Positions 1 to 5,025 are shown, counted from the stretch's first letter. The stretch is DNA of 5,025 nucleotides from Devosia sp. (GCA_011322005.1 DROE01000092.1:1-5025); one strand, 5' to 3'. Notes: a model not told the origin generated them from the sequence alone. Made by a program: numbers and translations.

Positions 1-1
1 G

Positions 2-955
2 GTGGATGAGGGGCAAAAACTGGCGGTGCTGCGTGCCATCGACAAGCTCGATAAGTTCGGCATGGAAGGCGTGAAGCTGTTGCTCGGCAGAGGGCGCAAG
101 GACGAGAGCGGAGACTTTACCGAAGGTGCGGGGCTGGATGAGGAGGTGATCAACCCGCTTGCATATCTGTTTGGCACTGATTGGCAGAAGGCATTCAGTA
201 AGAGTGTATTCGAAAAGTATCTAAAACGAATCCCAGTGATTACTTGGTCTTCAACAATTGACGATGGGTTGAATGAACTGGAAAATGCGAGGAAACTTTG
301 TCAGGACTCCAATTATGATCCCGATCGTATCCGCATAGACCCCTCCTGCGTCCGTGGTCTCGAATATTATACCGGTATGGTCTATGAGGCCGAGCTGACC
401 TTTGATGTCACCAACGAGAAGGGCCAGAAGGTGCAGTTCGGCTCGGTTGGCGGCGGGGGGCGGTATGACGGGCTGGTGCAGCGCTTTACCGGGCAGAAGG
501 TTCCGGCGACCGGGTTTTCCATCGGCGTTTCCCGCCTGATGACCGCTCTGAAAAACCTCGGCAAGCTCGATGATGTTGAAATGCCCGGCCCGGTGGTAGT
601 CTGCGTCATGGACCGCGACCGGATTGCTTCCTATCAAAAGATGGTCGCAGAACTGCGCTCCGCCGGTATCCGCGCCGAGATGTATCAGGGCAACCCGAAA
701 AACTTCGGCAAGCAGTTGCAATATGCCGATCGGCGCAACTCCCCTGCAGCGATTATTGAAGGCACTGACGAGCGCGAAAAAGGCATCGTTCAGATTAAAG
801 ACCTGCACGAGGGCAAAAGGGCCGCCGCCGCCATTGCTGATAACAAAACATGGAAATCCGAACGTCCCGGCCAGTTTGAAGTGAGTCGCGACCAGCTGGT
901 TGGCGAAGTCAAAAAACTGCCAGCCGTCAAAACCTGGCTGGATGCGGACAAATGA
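2..955 (+). CDS. hisS: Histidyl-tRNA synthetase, C-terminal part (5' end outside window)
   Basis: Class II aminoacyl-tRNA synthetase that charges tRNA-His with histidine in the cytoplasm. 317 residues are visible; the frame is already open at the window edge, so the GTG at position 2 is an internal Val codon. Class II motifs 1 and 2 and roughly 180-190 N-terminal residues (judged from the usual ~490-500 aa alphaproteobacterial enzyme) lie upstream. Seen here: the histidine-binding signature RGLEYYTG (353-376), the glycine-rich GSVGGGGRYDGL (440-475), and class II motif 3 GFSIGVSRL with its catalytic Arg at 533-535. A C-terminal anticodon-binding domain follows, from about 590 to the stop. The TGA overlaps the hisZ ATG in an ATGA, which implies cotranscription and translational coupling. 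The segment around 181-320 is only about 39% GC against 58-60% on either side. Identity is secure from the motifs and the hisZ neighbour. Confidence 0.97.
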   Translation: MDEGQKLAVLRAIDKLDKFGMEGVKLLLGRGRKDESGDFTEGAGLDEEVINPLAYLFGTDWQKAFSKSVFEKYLKRIPVITWSSTIDDGLNELENARKLCQDSNYDPDRIRIDPSCVRGLEYYTGMVYEAELTFDVTNEKGQKVQFGSVGGGGRYDGLVQRFTGQKVPATGFSIGVSRLMTALKNLGKLDDVEMPGPVVVCVMDRDRIASYQKMVAELRSAGIRAEMYQGNPKNFGKQLQYADRRNSPAAIIEGTDEREKGIVQIKDLHEGKRAAAAIADNKTWKSERPGQFEVSRDQLVGEVKKLPAVKTWLDADK

Positions 956-2034
956 CCAAGCCCGGCAAGCGCCGCGAGCAACTGATGTCGCTGGTCAGCG
1001 GCGCCGGCGTTACCCCCGCCAACCCGCCAGCCCTGCTTCCCGCCAGCGACTATTTTGACCTGGCCGGGGAGGAGTTCGGGGCCCGCCTGCTGCTGACCAC
1101 CGGTGCCGATGGCCTGCAATATTGCCTCAGGCCCGATTTCACCCTGCCCATCGCCAAAGCCTGTATTTCCGGTGAGGGCGTTGCCCCGGCCGCTTTTTCC
1201 TATCTTGGTCCGGTGTTTCGCCAGCGCGCCCAGGGGCCGGTTGAGTTCGAACAGGCCGGGCTTGAACTTGTCGGCCAGCCCGACCCTGAAGCGGCCCTCT
1301 CCCGGGTGTTCGAATTTACCGCCAAGGCACTTGGCATCTATGGGGTTTCAACGCCCGCCGTCCGGCTGGGCAGCGTCGCCCTGTTTGAAGCACTGCTCGA
1401 GGCTGCCGACATGCCCCCCGTCTGGCGACCGCGCCTGCGCCGCCGCTTCGGCAGCAGAAAGGCCCTCACAGCAAGTCTTGACCGCCTCACCAGCCTGAAC
1501 GGGAATACACAAACCCTGGCCGGAAAATCCCGCAATGAGTTGATCGAGGACATTACCGGGCAAATGCTTGAAAGTGGTCTGTCGCTGGTTGAAAGCCGCA
1601 CGCCAGAGGAAATTGCCGACCGTTTTCTGGAAAAACAGGCGCTGGCCGTCGCCAAAGTGCCCGAAAAGACCATTGCCCTGCTGCGCGCCTATCTGGCCAT
1701 TTCCGGCCCGGTAGAACAGGCGCTTGCGGAGGCTGAGGAATTGTTCAGCGCCAACGGTCTGTCACTTGAAAAACCCCTGTCCGGCGTGGCGGCGCAGGCA
1801 AAAGTGCTGGCCGCGCTCCTGCCTGACGCAGTTCTGAGTTTTGAGGCCGGGTTCTCGCCGCGCCTGCATTATTACACCGGACTGGTTTTTGAAATTGCCG
1901 GGGAGGGTGGTGATATTCTGGCTTCGGGCGGGCAATATGACCGCCTGCTGCAAAGCCTTGGTGCGCAGAAAGAGGTTTCCGCTTCGGGCTGTGCTCTCTG
2001 GGTTGCGCGCCTTGAAGGGGAGGCGGGCCGGTGA
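952..2034 (+). CDS. hisZ: ATP phosphoribosyltransferase regulatory subunit HisZ
   Basis: HisZ is a HisRS-like protein without aminoacylation activity that assembles with short-form HisG into a hetero-octamer and confers activity and histidine feedback control (family knowledge). The 360-aa product shows the HisRS-derived core: RPDFTLPIA (residues 60-68), YLGPVFRQR (84-92) followed by FEQAGLELVG, then a variable helical middle region, LHYYTG (305-310) and GGQYDRL (from 326). The C-terminal anticodon-binding domain seen in HisS is absent, as expected for HisZ. The ATG overlaps the hisS stop in ATGA; only a weak purine-rich site precedes it, so re-initiation by terminating ribosomes is likely. 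The TGA in turn overlaps the GTG of hisG. Being placed between hisS and hisG is typical of rhizobial genomes. A second hisS is excluded by length and by degenerate motifs. Confidence 0.95.
   Translation: MTKPGKRREQLMSLVSGAGVTPANPPALLPASDYFDLAGEEFGARLLLTTGADGLQYCLRPDFTLPIAKACISGEGVAPAAFSYLGPVFRQRAQGPVEFEQAGLELVGQPDPEAALSRVFEFTAKALGIYGVSTPAVRLGSVALFEALLEAADMPPVWRPRLRRRFGSRKALTASLDRLTSLNGNTQTLAGKSRNELIEDITGQMLESGLSLVESRTPEEIADRFLEKQALAVAKVPEKTIALLRAYLAISGPVEQALAEAEELFSANGLSLEKPLSGVAAQAKVLAALLPDAVLSFEAGFSPRLHYYTGLVFEIAGEGGDILASGGQYDRLLQSLGAQKEVSASGCALWVARLEGEAGR
2017..2023 (+). promoter_or_regulatory. Ribosome binding site of hisG
   Basis: GGGGAGG inside the 3' end of hisZ, 7 nt before the GTG at 2031. 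It fixes the GTG start of hisG and suggests that hisG can initiate efficiently in addition to being coupled to hisZ termination. Confidence 0.75.
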
Positions 2035-2741
2035 GTGCAAAACCAGTGAACGAAATTATCCTTGCCGTGCCCTCAAAAGGGCGGCTCGAGGAACAAAGTT
2101 GCAAAGTGTTTGCTGACGCAGGGCTGGCCATCGAGCGCCCCGGTGGCGCCCGTTCCTATCAGGGGAACATCGCCGGTCATCCCGATATTGTGGTGCGATT
2201 TTTGTCGGCCGGGGAGATTGCCCGCGAGCTTGTCCGGGGAAATCTTGATATGGGCATTACCGGTACCGATCTCATCCACGAAGCCAGCCAGAACGGAGCC
2301 GAAAAGGTAAACATTGCCCGCGCTCTGGGCTTTGGTCAGGCCGATGTGGTTATCGCGGTGCCCGGTGTGTGGCTGGATGTTTCGACCATGTCCGACCTCT
2401 CGGACGTGGCGGCGGATTTTTCTTCCCGGCACGGGCGCTGGCTGCGGGTGGCCACCAAATATGTCAATCTCACCCGCCGCTTTTTTGCCGCCCACGGCAT
2501 TGCCGAATACAAGATCGTGCAAAGCCTTGGGGCGACCGAAGCGGCCCCGGCCTCGGGTGCTGCCGACCTGATTGTCGATATCACCTCCACCGGCTCAACT
2601 CTCAGGGCCAACGGCTTGCGGGTGCTTGAGGACGGGGTGATATTGAAGAGCGAGGCCAGTCTGGTGGTGTCGCACAATCGGCAGTTTGGCGAGCAGCAAC
2701 AGGTTTTGCTTGAGCGGGTGTTGGCGGCATTTGCAAACTAG
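2031..2741 (+). CDS. hisG: ATP phosphoribosyltransferase, short form (HisG-S)
   Basis: Catalyses the first and committed step of histidine biosynthesis: condensation of ATP with PRPP to give phosphoribosyl-ATP, in the cytoplasm. The product is 236 aa, the length of the short class that lacks the C-terminal ACT-like regulatory domain and depends on HisZ, which is encoded immediately upstream. Visible family motifs are AVPSKGRL (residues 12-19), MGITGTDLI (74-82), RVATKY (139-144) and the PRPP-binding loop DITSTGSTLRANGL (183-196). The GTG start overlaps the hisZ stop (GTGA); a strong ribosome site GGGGAGG (2017-2023) lies 7 nt upstream and confirms this start. The stop TAG is interlocked with the stop of the convergent GtrA gene in one CTAG, so no intergenic space remains for a terminator. 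Confidence 0.97.
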   Translation: MSAKPVNEIILAVPSKGRLEEQSCKVFADAGLAIERPGGARSYQGNIAGHPDIVVRFLSAGEIARELVRGNLDMGITGTDLIHEASQNGAEKVNIARALGFGQADVVIAVPGVWLDVSTMSDLSDVAADFSSRHGRWLRVATKYVNLTRRFFAAHGIAEYKIVQSLGATEAAPASGAADLIVDITSTGSTLRANGLRVLEDGVILKSEASLVVSHNRQFGEQQQVLLERVLAAFAN

Positions 2742-3139
2742 CGCTCCGACCTGAAAATCCAGTTTTTTGCCAGCGCGAAGTTTATCGCCAGCCCGACAAC
2801 GGAACCGACGGCAACGCCAATGGTTGGCCACTCTGCCACCAGTTCCACGAAATAGACCAGCGCCGCGTAAACCGCATAATTGGCAGCTCCCCCTGCAATC
2901 ATGGCGGAGAAATAGCGCCCCAGTTCACCGGGCAGCGACAGGTCGCTTTTTCTGTTGGCGAAAGTGAAAAACTTGTTGCACACAAAGGTTGTGAGCACCG
3001 CCAAAGCAAACGAAACCAGCCGCCCCAGATAGGGACCGAGCACACCATCAACCAGCGTCAAAACCCCGGCGTCGACGACAAATCCGACAATGCCGACCAG
3101 AGAAAACCTGAGGAAATGGGAGTTTGCCAGCGCTTTCAG
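2738..3139 (-). CDS. GtrA-family membrane protein, probable CTG start
   Basis: Small polytopic protein of the GtrA family, members of which are proposed to flip polyprenyl-phosphate-linked sugars across the inner membrane. From the start chosen here it is 133 aa with four hydrophobic segments (about residues 9-31, 38-58, 70-90 and 98-122). Family-type sequence includes FLRFSLVGIVGFVVDAGV in helix 1, CNKFFTF after helix 2 and NFALAKNWIF after helix 4. The reading frame is open from 3211 downward and holds no ATG or GTG before position 3061. The TTG at 3061 would cut helix 1 in half. The CTG at 3139-3137 overlaps the TGA of the upstream glycosyltransferase gene (CTGA) and has GAGGG 7 nt upstream, so I choose it. 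Another CTG (3130-3128) is possible. The upstream glycosyltransferase gene supports a GtrA/GtrB-like pair. The family call is firm; the start is inferred; substrate unknown. Confidence 0.85.
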   Translation of the reverse strand: MKALANSHFLRFSLVGIVGFVVDAGVLTLVDGVLGPYLGRLVSFALAVLTTFVCNKFFTFANRKSDLSLPGELGRYFSAMIAGGAANYAVYAALVYFVELVAEWPTIGVAVGSVVGLAINFALAKNWIFRSER

Positions 3140-4083
3140 TCTTTTGCCCTCACGCCGGGTACGCCCAGATAGGTCAGCCTTTTGGCCTCGGACCGGCCGG
3201 TGACCACGCTGTCAAGAATAACCGCGGTAATGGCCATCAACATGGCCCCCAGCATGATGATGCCGGCAAGAAAGGCGGTGGGGAAACGTGGCACCAGCCC
3301 GGTCTGCAAAAACTCGAAAACGATCGGCAGACCCAGCACCAGCGAGGCAACAGCCATGGAAAAGGCCAGCATCAGATTGACCTGCCGGGGGCGCTCGCGA
3401 ATGAGCAGCCGCAATATGGCCTTGGCGATGCGCGCCCCGTCCTTGTAGGTCGACAGCTTACTGGTTGAGCCTTCGGGTCGGGCCGAATAGGCGGTCTCGA
3501 CTTCAGCGTAGGGCGCACGCAGTTCCAGCGCGTGAATGGTCAACTCGGTCTCGATTTCAAAGCCCTTTGAAAGGGCAGGGAAGGATTTGACATAGCGGCG
3601 TGAAAACACCCGGTAGCCCGAAAGCATGTCCGTGAACCCGTCGCCGAAAATCCTGGCTACCGTGCCGGTAAGCAGGCGGTTGCCGAACGCGTGGCCGAAC
3701 CGGTAAATCTGGCCGTCTCCGGCGGGCTTTCGCGCCCCCACGACCATATCCAGCCGTTCGTCGATAAGTTTGTCGATCAAAATGGGAGCGACGGCGGTTT
3801 CATAGGTACCGTCCCCGTCGGCCATGACATAGATATCGGCCTCGACGTCGGCAAAGATGCGCCGCACCACATTGCCCTTGCCCGGGATGGGAACACGGAT
3901 GATCGTGGCCCCTGCCGCTGCCGCCCGTTCCGCTGTGGCATCGGTGGAGGCATTGTCAAAGACAAAAATCTTTGCCTCGGGAACCGCATCGGCAAAGGAC
4001 CTTACCACGTCCCCAATCGCCGTTTCTTCGTTGTAGCAGGGCAGAACCACCGCCACGCGATGCCCGCGATAGGTTTTGTCCAT
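3136..4083 (-). CDS. GT2 glycosyltransferase, polyprenyl-phosphate sugar synthase (DPMS/GtrB-like)
   Basis: Probably transfers a sugar from a nucleotide donor to polyprenyl phosphate at the cytoplasmic face of the inner membrane. The 315-aa product has an N-terminal GT-A domain: VVLPCYNEE (residues 12-20), a donor-site FDNASTDAT (42-50), KGNVVRR (69-75) and the metal-binding DXD motif as DGD (89-91). It also has GNRLLTG (134-140) and LSGYRVFSRR (154-163), as in DPM-synthase-like enzymes. Two C-terminal membrane helices follow (about 236-258 and 269-290), then a basic tail. GGAGAGG lies 5 nt before the ATG and supports the start. The TGA overlaps the presumed CTG start of the GtrA gene, so the two are co-expressed. 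GtrB-type enzymes commonly pair with GtrA; the third gtr component, the enzyme that transfers the sugar to its final acceptor, is not in the window. The sugar and final acceptor cannot be read from sequence. Confidence 0.9.
   Translation of the reverse strand: MDKTYRGHRVAVVLPCYNEETAIGDVVRSFADAVPEAKIFVFDNASTDATAERAAAAGATIIRVPIPGKGNVVRRIFADVEADIYVMADGDGTYETAVAPILIDKLIDERLDMVVGARKPAGDGQIYRFGHAFGNRLLTGTVARIFGDGFTDMLSGYRVFSRRYVKSFPALSKGFEIETELTIHALELRAPYAEVETAYSARPEGSTSKLSTYKDGARIAKAILRLLIRERPRQVNLMLAFSMAVASLVLGLPIVFEFLQTGLVPRFPTAFLAGIIMLGAMLMAITAVILDSVVTGRSEAKRLTYLGVPGVRAKD
3147..3151 (-). promoter_or_regulatory. Ribosome binding site supporting the CTG start of the GtrA gene
   Basis: On the - strand this reads GAGGG, with 7 nt (CAAAAGA) to the CTG at 3139-3137. 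It lies inside the last codons of the glycosyltransferase gene. Its spacing suits the CTG and no canonical start codon is in range in that frame. Confidence 0.5.
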
Positions 4084-4088
4084 CTTGG

Positions 4089-4095
4089 CCTCTCC
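4089..4095 (-). promoter_or_regulatory. Ribosome binding site of the GT2 gene
   Basis: Reads GGAGAGG on the - strand, 5 nt upstream of the ATG at 4083-4081; it supports that start over internal ones. Confidence 0.7.
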
Positions 4096-4121
4096 GAAAT
4101 CAGATTGATCCGCAATGAGGC

Positions 4122-4136
4122 GATGATGACATCATC
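4122..4136. promoter_or_regulatory. Perfect 7-1-7 palindrome, possible operator
   Basis: GATGATG-A-CATCATC, a perfect inverted repeat with a single central base, lies 38 nt upstream of the glycosyltransferase ATG in otherwise unstructured intergenic DNA. Arms of 7 bp with this symmetry fit a dimeric regulator site, or a hairpin in the leader. No convincing -35/-10 pair was found on the - strand nearby. The function is inference. Confidence 0.35.
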
Positions 4137-4186
4137 TTGCTAACAAAACCAAAAACACCTGTCCCGAAGACCTGTTCCCTTGCCTA

Positions 4187-4204
4187 GGTTCTGTACTCAT
4201 AAAC
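4187..4204 (+). repeat. Left terminal inverted repeat of the IS
   Basis: GGTTCTGTACTCATAAAC; 15 of 18 positions match the reverse complement of the right end. It is preceded by CCTA, so the junction lies within a CCTAGG palindrome (4183-4188). Confidence 0.85.
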
Positions 4205-4247
4205 GGGATTCCCAACCGGCTTTGTCTGTGATTCACTTCTTCGAAAC

Positions 4248-4255
4248 AGGAGGTG
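4248..4255 (+). promoter_or_regulatory. Ribosome binding site of the transposase
   Basis: AGGAGGTG is a near-perfect anti-16S match; the AGGAGG core ends 6 nt before the ATG at 4260, which fixes the transposase start. Confidence 0.8.
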
Positions 4256-4259
4256 GATC

Positions 4260-4622
4260 ATGGCGCGTTTTGATTTGAGCGATGGGGAGTGGCGGATCAT
4301 CGAGCCGCTGTTGCCGAACAAGCCGCGCGGGGTGGCGCGGGTGGATGACCGGCGTGTGCTCAATGGGATATTTTACATCCTTCGGACGGGCTCGCCCTGG
4401 CGCGATCTGCCCGAGCGATACGGCCCCTACACCACGGTCTACAACCGCTTCAATCGCTGGGCCAAAGCTGGGGTTTGGGTCAATATCTTCAATGCCTTAT
4501 CGGCGAAATCGCCGGAATCCATGGCCTTCATCGACAGCTCCATCATCCGTGCGCACCAACATGCCGCAGGGGGTAAAAAGGGGGCGCGGATCACGCCATC
4601 GGTCGCTCTCGTGGCGGATTGA
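4260..4622 (+). CDS. OrfA of the IS5-family transposase (unshifted product)
   Basis: The zero-frame product is 120 aa: the N-terminal DNA-binding region plus the first catalytic Asp (D92), then an out-of-frame tail after Gly108 ending at TGA 4620-4622. It lacks D167 and E212 and so cannot be catalytic. In two-frame ISs such truncated products can bind the ends and modulate transposition; that role here is inference. The start and ribosome site are shared with the fusion product. Confidence 0.8.
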   Translation: MARFDLSDGEWRIIEPLLPNKPRGVARVDDRRVLNGIFYILRTGSPWRDLPERYGPYTTVYNRFNRWAKAGVWVNIFNALSAKSPESMAFIDSSIIRAHQHAAGGKKGARITPSVALVAD

Positions 4623-5025
4623 GCACCAAGATCAACGCGGTTGTGGATGAGATGGGTCTGCCGATCCGGCTGTCGATCAGCCCCGGGCAGGCCAGCGACA
4701 AGGCGGCCGCCCCAGCCTTGATCGACAGCCTCACGCGCACAGCCCATGTTGTCGCGGACCGCGGCTATGATGCGATGGCGCTGGTCGAACGCATCGAGGC
4801 ACGTGGCGCAGAGGCTCACATCCCTACCCAACGCGACCGAAAGGTTCAACGATCCGTCGACCGCGCGATCTATCGGCAACGGAACCTCGTGGAGAGATAC
4901 TTCAACAAGCTCAAACACTTCCGCCGTATCGCCACCCGTTTCGAAAAACTCGCGGTCACATTCCTCTCAGCCGTCGCACTCGCATCCGCAAGACTTTGGA
5001 CAAGAGCTTATGAGTCCACAACCTA
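4260..5025 (+). CDS. IS5-family DDE transposase (OrfAB, -1 frameshift product; stop completed outside window)
   Basis: Cuts and joins the IS ends during transposition. Zero-frame translation begins at ATG 4260; a -1 shift at 4577-4583 continues into the second frame. The fused protein is about 255 aa, normal for the IS427 group. The N-terminal region (about 1-80) is the DUF4096-like DNA-binding part (GEWRIIEPLLP, GSPWRDLPERYG). The catalytic triad is visible: D92 in FIDSS, D167 in VVADRGYD, and E212. E212 lies in a perfect Y(2)R(3)E(6)K signature with Y205, R208, E212 and K219. At the fusion, KKGGADHAIGRSRGGLSTK restores the family consensus. The second frame runs through the right inverted repeat to ACC TA at the last bases, so the stop codon needs base 5026, predicted to be purine (TAG if the target is CTAG). 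Without frameshifting only OrfA is made. Confidence 0.88.
4577..4583 (+). promoter_or_regulatory. Programmed -1 frameshift heptamer A_AAG_GGG
   Basis: Read in the transposase frame the sequence is A AAG GGG, matching X_XXY_YYZ with X=A and Y=Z=G. After a -1 slip both tRNAs re-pair (AAG to AAA, GGG to GGG). The -1 frame has a TAA at 4574-4576 immediately upstream, so the shift must occur between 4577 and the zero-frame TGA at 4620-4622. A possible stimulatory stem, CGCCA (4594-4598) with TGGCG (4612-4616), begins 10 nt downstream; it is short and only suggestive. Confidence 0.75.
5006..5023 (-). repeat. Right terminal inverted repeat of the IS
   Basis: Read on the - strand: GGTTGTGGACTCATAAGC. 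It shares the ACTCATAA core and the GGTT tip with the left end. The repeat lies inside the 3' end of the transposase coding frame. Confidence 0.85.

Larger units (their letters stand above)
4084..4186. other. Intergenic region between GT2 gene and IS
   Basis: About 100 bp, more AT-rich than the genes. It holds the glycosyltransferase ribosome site, the 7-1-7 palindrome and an A-rich stretch (4142-4157). It also holds two imperfect copies of CCTGTYCC (4158-4165 and 4171-4178), 13 bp apart in register. I could not identify a convincing sigma-70 promoter for the - strand pair here, so the original promoter may lie on the far side of the IS, or a weak one is present. Confidence 0.5.
4187..5023 (+). 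mobile_element. IS5-family insertion sequence (IS427/IS870-like), apparently complete
   Basis: An 837-bp element bounded by imperfect inverted repeats and carrying a two-frame DDE transposase. The left flank is CTAG (4184-4187) and the right junction reads C-TA at 5023-5025, one base short of CTAG. This fits the TA or CTAG target preference of this IS5 subgroup. The ends are therefore ambiguous: 4187-5023 with a TA duplication, or 4188-5022 with a CTAG duplication. No degenerate positions, internal stops or deletions were seen apart from the expected frame change, so it could be active. It is inserted about 100 bp upstream of the GT2 gene and transcribed away from it. Subgroup assignment rests on protein motifs, length and target, not on a database match. 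Confidence 0.9.

Noticed and set aside
2..4. GTG as the start codon of the first gene
   Set aside because: The product would lack class II motifs 1 and 2; the frame is open to the window edge, so this is an internal Val codon of a truncated hisS.
251..808. 185-codon open frame on the - strand inside hisS
   Set aside because: It lies entirely antisense to a well-supported conserved gene and its translation shows no recognisable domain; long antisense frames are common in GC-rich coding DNA.
1745..2131. Open frames on the - strand across the hisZ/hisG junction
   Set aside because: They overlap two secure genes, are low in complexity (Pro/Arg/Ala-rich) and lack any support from context.
2741..2775. 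Possible hisG terminator, GCGCT and AGCGC arms around a T-run (2764-2769)
   Set aside because: The arms are only 5 bp with a loop of about 25 nt, and the T-run lies inside the loop and not after the stem; the sequence codes for the end of the GtrA protein.
2738..3061. TTG at 3061 as start of the GtrA gene
   Set aside because: It would lose the first half of membrane helix 1, which is clearly encoded upstream in frame, and no good ribosome site precedes it.
4158..4178. Two CCTGTYCC copies as a tandem regulator site
   Set aside because: Only 8 bp and imperfect, with no symmetry or promoter context; too little to call a site.
4620..4622. Interpretation of the transposase as a frameshifted pseudogene
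   Set aside because: The frame change occurs at a perfect slippery heptamer, the direction is -1 as required, and all catalytic residues downstream are intact.
4439..4918. 159-codon open frame on the - strand inside the IS
   Set aside because: Antisense to the transposase over both of its frames; it shows no independent motifs and is explained by coding-strand composition.

Overview
The window looks like chromosomal DNA of an alphaproteobacterium, most likely of the Hyphomicrobiales (rhizobia and relatives). The reasons are the gene order hisS-hisZ-hisG, which is characteristic of that group, the GC content of about 60% in most of the genes, and an insertion sequence of the IS5 family type common in Agrobacterium, Rhizobium and relatives. 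The genus cannot be fixed from the sequence alone.

Positions 1-2741, + strand: a tightly packed operon. The 3' part of hisS (histidyl-tRNA synthetase; the 5' end lies before the window) overlaps hisZ by an ATGA, and hisZ overlaps hisG by a GTGA. HisZ is a catalytically dead HisRS paralogue that serves as the regulatory subunit for the short form of ATP phosphoribosyltransferase, HisG. Together they carry out the first step of histidine biosynthesis, while HisS uses the end product for tRNA charging. A block of about 140 bp in hisS has clearly lower GC and different codon use from its surroundings.

Positions 2738-4083, - strand: a two-gene membrane glycosylation unit transcribed toward hisG. 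The upstream gene encodes a GT2 glycosyltransferase of the polyprenyl-phosphate sugar (DPM synthase/GtrB-like) type with two C-terminal membrane helices. The downstream gene encodes a GtrA-family four-helix membrane protein. This resembles the GtrA/GtrB pair that makes and flips lipid-linked sugars. The GtrA gene appears to start at a CTG codon overlapping the stop of the glycosyltransferase gene, and its own stop codon interlocks with the hisG stop in one CTAG.

Positions 4084-4186: a short intergenic stretch with a perfect palindrome in the leader of the glycosyltransferase gene.

Positions 4187-5023, + strand: an apparently complete, 837-bp IS5-family element (IS427/IS870-like) with 18-bp imperfect inverted repeats. 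Its transposase is split over two frames that are joined at a canonical A_AAG_GGG -1 slippage site, and all catalytic residues are intact. The transposase frame has no stop codon of its own: the stop is completed by the flanking TA(R) target bases exactly where the window ends. The element sits about 100 bp upstream of, and diverges from, the glycosyltransferase gene.

I did not find an unknown multi-gene system. The most notable points are the CTG start, the interlocked convergent stops, the target-dependent transposase stop with its frameshift signal, and the low-GC patch in hisS.
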